Positions 1 through 7,743 of a stretch of DNA of 64,000 bases are shown here, one piece after another. The stretch lies in assembly GCF_020616555.1 (NCBI RefSeq), contig NZ_CP085173.1, positions 9,130,001-9,194,000 of the forward strand, read 5' to 3'. The translations under genes and the position numbers were made by a program. The first letter of the stretch is position 1; each line of letters starts with the position of its first letter. The DNA is from Streptomyces longhuiensis. GTDB taxonomy: Bacteria > Actinomycetota > Actinomycetes > Streptomycetales > Streptomycetaceae. Below the pieces are notes generated by a model. That model saw nothing but the letters and a program-made list of their open reading frames with translations, did no database searches and was not told the origin of the DNA.

Positions 1-994
1 GACCAGCCAACTCGTGGCCGCGGCCGGGGCGACCGCGGGGGTCAACGCCGGGTTCTTCGTCCTCGACCCGAACGCCGGCGCCCCCGGGGACCCGGCCGGT
101 GTCGGCGTGTATGACGGCAAGTTCCTGAGTGAACCCGTGAGCGGGCGGCCCTCCCTCGTGATCCACGATTCCGGGCGTCGGACCGACGTCGCGCGGCTCA
201 CCTGGCAGGGCAAGCTGTCCGGCCGGGGCACCTCTCTCCCGCTGGACGGGATCAACCGCGTCCCCGGCCTGATCAGGAACTGCGGCGGCACCGCCGACGA
301 CACGCCCACCTCGCTGCCCCTGCATGATGCGACCTGCACGGACGGCGACGAACTCGTGGCCTTCACGCCCGAGTTCGGCGAACGCACTCCGAGTGGCGAA
401 GGGTTCGAGGCCGTACTCGATCGCCACGGACGGGTACTTGAGGTGCGTTCGCCGCGCGGCGGATCGCTGCCGGAAGGCGGCAGCTCCGTGCAGGCGACCG
501 GACGCTACACCTCCCAGCTGGCCGAACTGGCGCAGACCGGCGGCGAGTTGCGGATACGGGCCGCGTTGAAGGACGCGCACGGCCGTACGGTCTCCCCCTC
601 CATGAGCACCAGCATCCTCAACGGCGGCCCCGAACTCGTCCGGGACGGCCGTACACACGTCACGGTGGCCACCGACGGCATGGTCCAGCCCGGCAATCCC
701 AGCTTCTATTACGGCTGGGTGCACAAACGCAATCCGCGCACGCTCGCCGGAGTCGACGCCGCGGGACGGACCGTTCTCGTCACGGCCGACGGACGAAGCA
801 CCGGCGCGCTCGGACTCAGCATCCCGGAGAGCGCCGCGGTCGCGAAGGCGCTGGGCCTGCGCGACGCGATGAACCTCGACGGCGGCGGGTCCACCACCAT
901 GGTCGCCGGCGGGGGCGTGATCAACGCCCCGTCCGACGCGACCGGAGAACGCCCGGTCGGAGACGCCCTGTTGGTCCTCCCCGGCCGAAAATGA
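1..994 (+). CDS. Phosphodiester glycosidase family protein, 5' end outside window
   Basis: The reading frame is open to the first base of the window (codon phase starts at base 2), so the true start lies upstream and only the last 330 or so residues are visible. The family (PF09992, related to the lysosomal uncovering enzyme NAGPA) removes sugars linked through a phosphodiester, or acts on cell-envelope glycans. Visible family marks are the GVNAGFF segment near the visible N-terminus and the glycine-rich DGGGSTTMV segment close to the C-terminus. Bacterial members are usually exported; a signal peptide cannot be judged here because the N-terminus is missing. The stop codon overlaps an ATG of the next frame, but the neighbour more likely starts 20 bases later. 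The exact substrate is unknown. Confidence 0.85.
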   Translation, partial: TSQLVAAAGATAGVNAGFFVLDPNAGAPGDPAGVGVYDGKFLSEPVSGRPSLVIHDSGRRTDVARLTWQGKLSGRGTSLPLDGINRVPGLIRNCGGTADDTPTSLPLHDATCTDGDELVAFTPEFGERTPSGEGFEAVLDRHGRVLEVRSPRGGSLPEGGSSVQATGRYTSQLAELAQTGGELRIRAALKDAHGRTVSPSMSTSILNGGPELVRDGRTHVTVATDGMVQPGNPSFYYGWVHKRNPRTLAGVDAAGRTVLVTADGRSTGALGLSIPESAAVAKALGLRDAMNLDGGGSTTMVAGGGVINAPSDATGERPVGDALLVLPGRK

Positions 995-1014
995 CCCCGT
1001 CGACAGGAGCAGCC

Positions 1015-2001
1015 ATGACCGCCGCCACGATCCGCCGCGCCAGATGCCTCCTGCTCGCCCTGGCCGTCCTGCTGCTCACCCTGACACCGAACGCACCGTC
1101 CGTGGCCGCCGACGCTCGCGGTGCCGAGGTCGTCGCCGTCACCCAGGTCGCCGACCGTCAGGTGGATCTGTCCGTACGCTCCTCGGCTCTCGGCGGCCGG
1201 ACCGTCCACGTCCGACTGCTCACGCCCGACGGCTGGAACCCGGGCGACCACCGTCGGCACTGGCCGACCCTGTGGCTGCTGCACGGGTGCTGCGGCGACT
1301 ACACGTCGTGGACGAGCCGGACCGACGTCGCCCGCATCGACAGCCTGCGCGACGTCCTCGTGGTGATGCCGGAGGCCGGCTGGAACGGCTGGTACAGCGA
1401 CTGGTGGAACAACGGCAACGGTGGTGACCCCGCCTGGGAGACGTTTCACACCAAGGAGCTGCGCCGACTCCTCGAAAGCGACTGGGGAGCGGGCCCGCGT
1501 CGCGTGGTCGCAGGACTGTCCATGGGAGGGCAGGGCGCGCTGATGTACGCGGCCCGGCACCCGGGCATGTTCAAGGCGGCAGCGGCGTACTCAGGATCCG
1601 TGCACCCGTTGCTGAACGACGAGTCGGTGGACCGCATCATGGGGTTCTTCGCGGGCCAGGGCGACGACCCGCGCCGGGTCTGGGGCGACCCCGTGGCGCA
1701 GCGGGATGTGTGGGCGGCTCATGACCCGTACTACCTGGCCAAGCGCCTCAAGCCGATCCCCGTGTACCTGTCGTGCGGCGACGGCACCGCGGGCCCCCTG
1801 GACCCACCAGGTGCCACGAACGCCCTCGAAGCGGACTTCAACCGGCAGAACCATGCCTTGGCGGGCGCGCTGGAAAAGGCGGGTGCCCGGCACGTGACGA
1901 CCAACTTCTACGGGCCTGGCACCCACAGCTGGCCGTACTGGCAACGAGAGCTGCACGCCTCGCTGCCGATGCTGTTGGGGGCGTTGAGGGTCACGAACTG
2001 A
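1015..2001 (+). CDS. Secreted alpha/beta-hydrolase esterase (antigen 85/FrmB-like)
   Basis: This is a 328-residue Ser hydrolase of the esterase/mycolyltransferase (PF00756) type. The ATG at 1015 is preferred over the in-frame ATG at 991 because AGGAG lies five bases before it and translation then begins with a clean signal peptide (RR in the n-region, hydrophobic core to about residue 25, Ala-rich cleavage area near 32). The nucleophile elbow GLSMGG places the catalytic Ser at residue 169; a GTHSW segment near residue 305 probably carries the catalytic His. A WLLHGCCGD segment at 87-95 forms the oxyanion side. It follows the phosphodiester glycosidase closely and may be cotranscribed with it, suggesting two exported enzymes acting on envelope or extracellular material. 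The substrate cannot be told from sequence. Confidence 0.85.
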   Translation: MTAATIRRARCLLLALAVLLLTLTPNAPSVAADARGAEVVAVTQVADRQVDLSVRSSALGGRTVHVRLLTPDGWNPGDHRRHWPTLWLLHGCCGDYTSWTSRTDVARIDSLRDVLVVMPEAGWNGWYSDWWNNGNGGDPAWETFHTKELRRLLESDWGAGPRRVVAGLSMGGQGALMYAARHPGMFKAAAAYSGSVHPLLNDESVDRIMGFFAGQGDDPRRVWGDPVAQRDVWAAHDPYYLAKRLKPIPVYLSCGDGTAGPLDPPGATNALEADFNRQNHALAGALEKAGARHVTTNFYGPGTHSWPYWQRELHASLPMLLGALRVTN

Positions 2002-2054
2002 CGTGATCTGTGGCGGCGCCCGCCAGTCGGGGGCGGCCGGAGCGGGTGCAAACT

Positions 2055-2074
2055 ATGTCATCATGCAATGACAT
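2055..2074. promoter_or_regulatory. Inverted repeat over the MFS start codon, candidate TetR operator
   Basis: ATGTCAT (2055-2061) and ATGACAT (2068-2074) are perfect inverted arms separated by six bases. The right arm includes the start codon of the exporter gene. Size and symmetry fit a TetR-family site. The TetR gene is the next gene in the same transcription unit, so feedback control of exporter and regulator together is the natural reading. This is inferred, not demonstrated. Confidence 0.55.
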
Positions 2075-3609
2075 CGCCTGATGACAAGAACGGTACCCCT
2101 CCTTTGCAGCCCTCCATACCGGCGTCCGCGCGTACCTCCGCCGTATCGGCACCCGCACTCCGCCACCCACGGGCTCTCGTGCCCGTCCTCGTCTCGCTCG
2201 GGATGCTCGTCGCCGTGGTCAGCAGCCTCGGCGCACCGCTCATCCCGACCATCGCGGCCGAGGACCACGTCGCCGTCTCCACCGCACAGTGGGCGCTCAC
2301 GGTGACGATGCTGGTGGGAGCCATCGCCACACCGGTCATGGGGCGCCTGGGCGACGGCCCGCACCGCAAGAACGTGATCCTCACCGGCCTCGCCGTGGTC
2401 CTGGTGGGCAGCCTCCTGGCGGCCCTGCCCCTCGGGCTCACCTGCCTCCTCGTGGGCCGGGCGCTTCAGGGCGTCGGCATGGGCCTCGTCCCGCTCGCCA
2501 TCGCCACCGCCCGCGACGCGCTGCCCCCGGAGCGGGCACGGTCGGCGGTGGCGACCCTCTCCCTGACCACCGCCGCGGGCATCGGCCTCGGCTATCCGAT
2601 CACCGGCCTGTTCGCGCAGTACCTCGGCATGTACGCCGGATTCTGGTTCGCTGCCGCCACGGCGGCCGCCGCGCTCACCGCCACCGTGATCGTCGTGCCC
2701 GCGGCGCCGCAGCGCCCCACCGTCCCGATGGACTTCCCCGGCGCGCTGCTGCTCGCCGGCGGCATGGCGGCCCTGCTGGTGACGCTGGCCGAGGGGGAGC
2801 GGTGGGGCTGGGGATCCGCTCCGCTGCTCGCGCTCGCCGTCGCGGCCGTCGTCCTGCTCGCCGGGTGGGTCCTGCACTCGATGCACTCCACGCATCCGCT
2901 GGTGCGGGTACGGCTCATCAAGGATCGCGGCGTACTCGTCGCCAACCTGACCACGATGGTCGGCGGCGTCGGCACCTACCTGCTGATCGCGCTGGTCACC
3001 CGCTACGTCCAGACACCCGAGTCCGCCGGATACGGCTTCGGCTCGACCATCGTCGTCACCGGTCTGCTGCTCGTGCCGTTCTCCGCCGCCAGCCTCGTCA
3101 CCGGCCGCCTCGTGCGGATGCTCGGCGCGGCGGCGACGCCCGCCCGCATGCTGCCGCTGGGCTGCCTGCTCTCCCTCTCGGGCCTGGTCTGCTTCCTGGT
3201 CGCCCGCTCCAGCCTGTGGGGCATCGGCACGATGATGGCGCTCGCCGGACTCGGCGTGGGCGTCACCTTCGCGGTCACGCCCGGCCTGATCGTCGGCGGA
3301 GTGCCCGCACAGGAGACGGGCAGCGCGATGAGTTTCAATCAGGTCATGAAGTACATCGGGTACTCGACCGGCAGCGCGCTCAGCGCCGTCATCCTCCAGG
3401 CCGCCACCGACCCCGGCGCGGCGCTGCCGACCAATGACGGCTACCGCAACGCGGGTCTCGCCGGCTGCGCCGCCTTCGTGATCACCGGCATTCTCGCCGT
3501 GGTACTCACCCGCACGGGCACCCGGCTGCGGCCGTCCGTGGTCGCGGCGGGGCACGTCGCTCCGGTCGCCACGGGTGAGCGGGCGCGCCCCGAGCCGAGC
3601 CGCCCGTGA
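2068..3609 (+). CDS. MFS drug-type exporter (DHA2/EmrB-QacA family)
   Basis: This 513-residue, strongly hydrophobic protein has the length and layout of 14-helix proton-driven drug exporters. A GRLGDGPHRKN segment near residue 92 matches MFS motif A between helices 2 and 3, and a glycine-rich G-x-G-x-G-x-P-type segment near residues 134-142 fits the exporter motif C region. The ATG at 2068 has no clear ribosome-binding site and sits inside an inverted repeat; no usable in-frame start lies just upstream, so a leaderless or poorly initiated mRNA is possible. The gene overlaps the following TetR gene by GTGA, so exporter and regulator are translated together. Likely cargo is a toxic hydrophobic compound, unspecified. 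Confidence 0.9.
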   Translation: MTSPDDKNGTPPLQPSIPASARTSAVSAPALRHPRALVPVLVSLGMLVAVVSSLGAPLIPTIAAEDHVAVSTAQWALTVTMLVGAIATPVMGRLGDGPHRKNVILTGLAVVLVGSLLAALPLGLTCLLVGRALQGVGMGLVPLAIATARDALPPERARSAVATLSLTTAAGIGLGYPITGLFAQYLGMYAGFWFAAATAAAALTATVIVVPAAPQRPTVPMDFPGALLLAGGMAALLVTLAEGERWGWGSAPLLALAVAAVVLLAGWVLHSMHSTHPLVRVRLIKDRGVLVANLTTMVGGVGTYLLIALVTRYVQTPESAGYGFGSTIVVTGLLLVPFSAASLVTGRLVRMLGAAATPARMLPLGCLLSLSGLVCFLVARSSLWGIGTMMALAGLGVGVTFAVTPGLIVGGVPAQETGSAMSFNQVMKYIGYSTGSALSAVILQAATDPGAALPTNDGYRNAGLAGCAAFVITGILAVVLTRTGTRLRPSVVAAGHVAPVATGERARPEPSRP

Positions 3610-4181
3610 GCGGCGCGGACGCCGGCCCGCGCCGGAACTCCGCCCGCACCCGCGAGGCGCTGCTGCGGGCGGCGACCGAACTCTTCTCCGAGCGCGGCTA
3701 CGACCGCACCACCATCCGCGAGATCGGTGAGCGGGCCGGGGCGGACCCGGCCCTGATCGCACGCTACTTCGGCAGCAAGCCCATGCTGTACGTCGAGGTG
3801 CTGCGCGCCGAACACGGTGACGTCGCACCGGACGACCTCCTCACCGAGCCCCGCCTGCGCGACGTCGCCCAACGTGCGGAGCGGCGCGGCCCGGTCCCTC
3901 TGCTGAGGGTCGCCGTCCAGCCGTTGAGCGATGGGGCCGCGCAGGACGCCACCCGCGCGGCACTGCGGTCCCGGCTCGTGGATCCGCTGCGCGCACGCTT
4001 CGCCCGGGAGGGCAGGGACCGGCCGGGGCTGCGGGCCGACGTGCTGGTGGCGGCGGTCGCCGGGGTGTTGCTCGCCCGCCACTCCGGGGCGTTCGAGGAC
4101 CTGGCCGACGCGGAGGTGGACGAGGTCGTCGACGTGCTGCTGGAGACGCTCGGTGGCGACGGGCCCGCCCGCGATCGGTGA
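3606..4181 (+). CDS. TetR family transcriptional repressor
   Basis: The protein has 191 residues with a typical N-terminal TetR helix-turn-helix: the segment from about residue 12 to 56 contains TREALLRAATELFSERGYD, a TTIREIGERAG recognition region and the IARYFGSKPMLY capping motif. The remainder is a variable ligand-binding domain, which usually binds a small molecule exported by the neighbouring pump. The GTG start overlaps the exporter stop (GTGA), so it depends on exporter translation. It probably represses the exporter through the inverted repeat at 2055-2074. A GC-rich hairpin overlaps its stop codon. Confidence 0.9.
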   Translation: MSGADAGPRRNSARTREALLRAATELFSERGYDRTTIREIGERAGADPALIARYFGSKPMLYVEVLRAEHGDVAPDDLLTEPRLRDVAQRAERRGPVPLLRVAVQPLSDGAAQDATRAALRSRLVDPLRARFAREGRDRPGLRADVLVAAVAGVLLARHSGAFEDLADAEVDEVVDVLLETLGGDGPARDR

Positions 4182-4195
4182 ACGCCGGCGGGCCC
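4161..4195. terminator. GC-rich hairpin between convergent genes
   Basis: GGGCCCGCC (4161-4169) pairs perfectly with GGCGGGCCC (4187-4195) around a 17-base loop. It overlaps the TetR stop codon and lies just before the end of the convergent M20 gene, so it could end transcription from both sides. No U-tract follows, as is common in actinobacteria. Confidence 0.4.
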
Positions 4196-4202
4196 ACCGC
4201 GT

Positions 4203-5456
4203 TCACGCGTTCGCGAGCCAGGTCGTTGCGGCTACGACGAGTGCTTCCACGCCTGTGCTCAGGGTGGGCTCGACGACCGGTGCGAAGTGGGGGGAGTGGT
4301 TGCTCGGCAGCTCGTCCAGCCGGTCTTCCTGGAGCGCGCCGAGAACCGTTTCGGTGTCCAGACCGCCCCAGAACCAGAAGACGGTCGGCACGTCGAGCAC
4401 CTCTCCGAACACACCCACGTCCTCACTCGCGTTCACCTGAGGCATCGGCATGATCCGCTGCTGCCCGAAGTGCTCCGCGAACGCGGCGACCGTGGCCTGC
4501 GTCGCCTCCGGATCGCTCACCAGCGCCGGTGCGGAGCCGGTCCAGGCGAACTCCGGCGGCTCCGCGGCGCCGCTCGCCTGCGACTCAGCGGTGGCGATGC
4601 GCTCGATGGCGTTGCGGACCTTGTCGCGGATCGCCGGGGTGAAGGTGCGGACGTTGATCCCCAACTCGGCCCTGTCGGGGATGATGTTGTCCTTGGTGCC
4701 CGCCTGCAGGCGCCCCACGGTCACCACGGCGGTCTCCGCCGGAGGAACCTCCCGCGCGACGATTCCCTGCAACCGCGTGACCACGTTGGCCGCCATGAGC
4801 ACCGGGTCGATGGACGCCTCCGGCCGGGACCCGTGGCCCCCGCGACCGTGCAGAGTCAGGTCGAGGGAGTCCGCCGCAGCCATCACCGGGCCCGTGCCGT
4901 AGCCGATGACCCCCGCGGGCAACGGCCCGACGTGCTGGCCCAGCACGATCTCGGGCTTGGGGAACCGCTCGAAGAGTCCGTCGTCGACCATCCCCCGTGC
5001 GCCGACCGCGAGTTCCTCGGCCGGCTGGAACACCACCAGCAGCGTGCCGCGCCACTCGTCACGCGACTGCGCGAGCAACATCGCGGCACCGGTCAGACAG
5101 GCCGCGTGCATGTCGTGACCGCAGGCGTGCATCACCGGTACGTCACGGCCCTCGTGGTCCACGCCCCGCGCCTGACTCGCGTAGGGGAGTCCGGTCTTCT
5201 CCTCCACCGGCAGCGCGTCGAAGTCCGCGCGGAGCATGACCACCGGCCCCTCGCCGTTGCGCAGGACCCCGACCACGCCGGTGACGCCGATCCCCTCGGC
5301 CACCTCGTCGAAGCCCGCCTCACGCAGACGCTTCGCCAGCAGACCGGCGGTGCGTGTCTCCTGGAGCGAGAGCTCGGGATTTCGGTGCAGATCCTTGTAG
5401 AAGGCGGCGAGTTCGTCGCGGATCTCCGGCAGTTGTGCGGTCACCGTCTTCGACAT
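4203..5456 (-). CDS. M20 family metal-dependent amidohydrolase
   Basis: The product has 417 residues and resembles hippurate, IAA-amino acid and N-acyl amino acid hydrolases, which cleave the amide bond of acylated amino acids with two metal ions. HACGHD at residues 110-115 (metal-bridging Cys and His) and FQPAEE at 143-148 (catalytic and metal-binding Glu) are the family motifs. The dimerisation (lid) domain is present from about 185 to 300 with GRGGHGSRP, whose His helps bind substrate. An upstream in-frame start at 5504 exists, but the ATG at 5456 has an AGG-type ribosome-binding site and gives the normal family length. It stands alone, convergent with TetR and divergent from the DinB-family gene, so its physiological substrate is not indicated. 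Confidence 0.9.
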   Translation of the reverse strand: MSKTVTAQLPEIRDELAAFYKDLHRNPELSLQETRTAGLLAKRLREAGFDEVAEGIGVTGVVGVLRNGEGPVVMLRADFDALPVEEKTGLPYASQARGVDHEGRDVPVMHACGHDMHAACLTGAAMLLAQSRDEWRGTLLVVFQPAEELAVGARGMVDDGLFERFPKPEIVLGQHVGPLPAGVIGYGTGPVMAAADSLDLTLHGRGGHGSRPEASIDPVLMAANVVTRLQGIVAREVPPAETAVVTVGRLQAGTKDNIIPDRAELGINVRTFTPAIRDKVRNAIERIATAESQASGAAEPPEFAWTGSAPALVSDPEATQATVAAFAEHFGQQRIMPMPQVNASEDVGVFGEVLDVPTVFWFWGGLDTETVLGALQEDRLDELPSNHSPHFAPVVEPTLSTGVEALVVAATTWLANA

Positions 5457-5655
5457 GGCTACCTGACCTCTCTGAGTACCGATGTGCGTACCGTAGCTCC
5501 GCACACCAGGGATACACGCGGCCCCCTGGCAGGTGGCGCTGACCGCGTACGCGCCGAGGGGGTTGTGGTGGGTTCGTGCCGGGGACGGGCGACCACTGTC
5601 GCAACCGCTCTACCCGGCGGTAACGTGCGGCTCCGTTCGCAACCGAGGGAGTGGC

Positions 5656-6513
5656 ATGGGCACCGTCACGGGAATCGATCGCGTCGCCGAGCACGAGAAG
5701 ACGCGTGCCGCGCTGCGTGCCGTGGTCGCGCGACTTGTCCGACTGCTGCGTGACCTTCCGGACCTGGAGGTGGCGTCCGGTGTCCCGGAGTGGACCGTGG
5801 GTGATGTCGGCGCACATGTGGCTGCCGTGCATCTCGCGTTCGGCTCCGGCTTCACCGGCGAGTCCGTGGAGTGGGACACGGTCCTGCCGCCGGGCGACGG
5901 GCCGTTCGTCGAGCGGCTCACGGCCGTGAACGCCCTGTCCCTCGGCCTTCTCGGCGGCGATGAACGCACCCGTCTCGGCGACCTGATCGCCGAGCGCGGC
6001 GAGGCGTTCCTGCGCGAGACCGACGGTCTCGCCCCGGACACCCCCGTCCCCACGCCCTGGTACGGGCAGGAGCGGACGCTCACGCTCGCGGCGGCGACCG
6101 GAATGATGCTCAGCGAGAGCCTCCTGCACGGCCTCGACATCGCCCGCGGCGCCCGGCTCCCGTGGCCGATAGGCCCGGACGAGGCGCGCCTGGTGCTCGG
6201 GCAGTCGATGCCGACGATGATGCCGCTGGCCCTGGACACGGCGAAGGCGCAAGGCGTCAGCATCGCGTTCGACGTCGCGATCAAGGGCGGTCCACGGCTG
6301 GCGGTCGTCATCGATGAGGGCGCGGCGACCGTGACCCGCGACGCCCCGCCGCGCGCGTACGACTGCCGGATCACGGCGGCGCCGGCAGCGTTCCTCCTGG
6401 TCGCCTTCCGGCGCATGCCGGTCTGGAAGGCGATCGCGCGCGGTCAGATGCGGGCCGGCGGCCGAAAGCCCTGGCAGGCACTGCGGCTCACCGAACTCAT
6501 CGCTAGCCCCTGA
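5656..6513 (+). CDS. DinB/MDMPI (maleylpyruvate isomerase) family protein
   Basis: This 285-residue protein belongs to the mycothiol-dependent maleylpyruvate isomerase/DinB-like four-helix superfamily common in actinobacteria. The N-terminal domain carries VPEWTVGDVGAHVA (about 40-53), the usual W-x-x-x-D-x-x-x-H metal-ligand region, and a second His lies in ESLLHGLDIARG near residue 160, the position where these proteins complete the metal triad. An SCP2-like C-terminal domain follows from about 205. The ATG at 5656 is chosen for the GAGGGAG site just upstream; the longer frame adds a 41-residue tail without family features. The thiol substrate is unknown. It is divergent from the M20 gene. 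Confidence 0.8.
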   Translation: MGTVTGIDRVAEHEKTRAALRAVVARLVRLLRDLPDLEVASGVPEWTVGDVGAHVAAVHLAFGSGFTGESVEWDTVLPPGDGPFVERLTAVNALSLGLLGGDERTRLGDLIAERGEAFLRETDGLAPDTPVPTPWYGQERTLTLAAATGMMLSESLLHGLDIARGARLPWPIGPDEARLVLGQSMPTMMPLALDTAKAQGVSIAFDVAIKGGPRLAVVIDEGAATVTRDAPPRAYDCRITAAPAAFLLVAFRRMPVWKAIARGQMRAGGRKPWQALRLTELIASP

Positions 6514-6534
6514 CCCGAGGAAGGCGTCCGCCCG

Positions 6535-7182
6535 TCAGGGCTTCCAGTCGCCCATGCGGTCCAGGCGGCGGAGCTGCTGGCGGGCGGTGGGCACGTCGAG
6601 GGCCTTGCCCCGCGCGGTGAGGCGGTCCGCGACGGTGGTGCGGTGCTCGGCGGGCTTGTGGTCGTCGTACTTGAACTTGGCGACCACATCGATGACGTCC
6701 AGGCGCAGCCCACGGATGCCGGGCAGCATGCGGCCGTACGGAGGCTGGTCCACGGCCACCCGGGCGTGGTCGCCGTCCGGCTGGAAGTGGGCGAGCTGGC
6801 GGCGCAGGAGCTCGGCCTTGGCCTCGGGGGCGTCGACGATGTGGGCGTGGCAGGTGAACTGGACGGCCGCGTAGTAGCTGGTGGGGACGCCGTCGGTGGG
6901 TGTCGTGTCCGGCTTGGCGCGCCAGGGGCCGGGGATGAAGGCGTAGTCCCCGATGACGGTGAACGTGACGTTCGGGTCGTGCTCGATCGCCTTCCAGACC
7001 GGGTTGGGCCGGGCGAAGTGGATCAGGAGGTGGTTGTCGTCGCCGGTGAAGTGGGTGGGGACGACCACGGGGGGCCGGCCGGGAAGGCCGTTGACGCTGA
7101 GCTGGCCGAAGTCGTGGCCGTCGGCGATCCACGCCTGCCATTCGCCCTCGTCCAGTGCGGCGTCCCAGGGTTGGATGAACAC
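6535..7182 (-). CDS. FMN-binding negative regulator/PaiB-like protein
   Basis: The 215-residue product matches the PaiB family (PF04299), flavin-binding split-barrel proteins first linked to repression of sporulation and protease genes in Bacillus. The family start (MFIQPWD-type) is present as a GTG-initiated FIQPWDAALDEGEW, with AAGGAG just upstream of the GTG at 7182; the longer frame upstream is not family sequence. The barrel segment with VVVPTHFTGDDNHLLIHFARPN (cut here to its central part, residues 38-59) and the conserved HIV plus PYGRMLPGIRGL segment are as expected. Its own regulator may have been the broken cupin gene directly upstream. Whether it binds DNA or reduces a flavin-dependent substrate in actinobacteria is uncertain. 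Confidence 0.8.
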   Translation of the reverse strand: MFIQPWDAALDEGEWQAWIADGHDFGQLSVNGLPGRPPVVVPTHFTGDDNHLLIHFARPNPVWKAIEHDPNVTFTVIGDYAFIPGPWRAKPDTTPTDGVPTSYYAAVQFTCHAHIVDAPEAKAELLRRQLAHFQPDGDHARVAVDQPPYGRMLPGIRGLRLDVIDVVAKFKYDDHKPAEHRTTVADRLTARGKALDVPTARQQLRRLDRMGDWKP

Positions 7183-7219
7183 GCTCTTCTCCTTGCGAGT
7201 GGTGGGCCGGTTCAGGTGA

Positions 7220-7590
7220 GGGCGAGGAGGCCGACGGCGCGTCCGCGTCGTCACCGCCGGCGCCGTGATGCCGCTGTGGACGGGGGAGCGAGGCAGCGAG
7301 GCCCGGCTCCTGCGGACGACCTCGACCTCCGCCCCGGTCGAGGTCTGGCGCTGGCACCCGGTGACGCATACCCCAGCCACCCCCACCAGGCCGGAGTCGT
7401 CGAGACCGTCAGCGTCACCGTCGGACAGATGATCCTCGAGGTCGATGGTACCGAGTACCCCGTCGAAGCCGGACCGACAGCCACCTTCGACGGCAACGCC
7501 CCCCACACCTACCGCGGTACCGGCACGGAGACCTGCCACCTGATCACGACCGTCCACCTGCCGCCCGGCCCCGCGGGCACCGTCTTGTGA
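7220..7590 (+). pseudogene. Remnant of an XRE/cupin-type regulator, 5'-truncated and frameshifted
   Basis: Two frames together spell the cupin half of a helix-turn-helix/cupin regulator. From about 7226 one frame reads VRVVTAG, then MPLWTGERGSEARLL and PVEVWRW; near 7348-7358 the reading shifts to the frame that ends at 7590 with LAPGDAYPSHPHQAG, ETVSVTVGQ and FDGNAPHTYRG, the metal-barrel part. No DNA-binding domain is present upstream, since the sequence runs straight into the leader of the divergent PaiB-like gene. Hence both a 5' deletion and an internal frameshift. The family name is from pattern memory. Confidence 0.65.
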
Positions 7591-7642
7591 GACCACCGCG
7601 CTCGACGACGGTCATGAAGTACTCGAACTGGCACCGTTCCAC
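7580..7642 (-). pseudogene. LysR-family N-terminal stub
   Basis: Read on the minus strand from a GTG at 7642, the first 20 codons give VERCQFEYFMTVVERGGLTR, which closely resembles the first 20 residues of LysR regulators (compare MEMRQLRHFMAVVAEGTFT of the intact LysR at 25276). Homology stops where the sequence meets the end of the cupin remnant. No helix-turn-helix or effector domain follows, so this is only a fragment left by a deletion or rearrangement. Confidence 0.5.
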
Positions 7643-7743
7643 ACGTCCGTCGAGTCGGCCGGTTCGGGAGGTTGCCGATAGCGCAACTCGATGCTGCTTG
7701 CGGGCGGACAGGGAATCGCCGAAGGGCGAATTCGAGGGCCGGC

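Noticed and set aside
2053..3828. 591-codon minus-strand frame opposite the MFS exporter
   Set aside because: Composition (Gly/Asp/Glu/Arg/His repeats) is that of the complement of membrane-protein codons; the exporter on the plus strand has family motifs.
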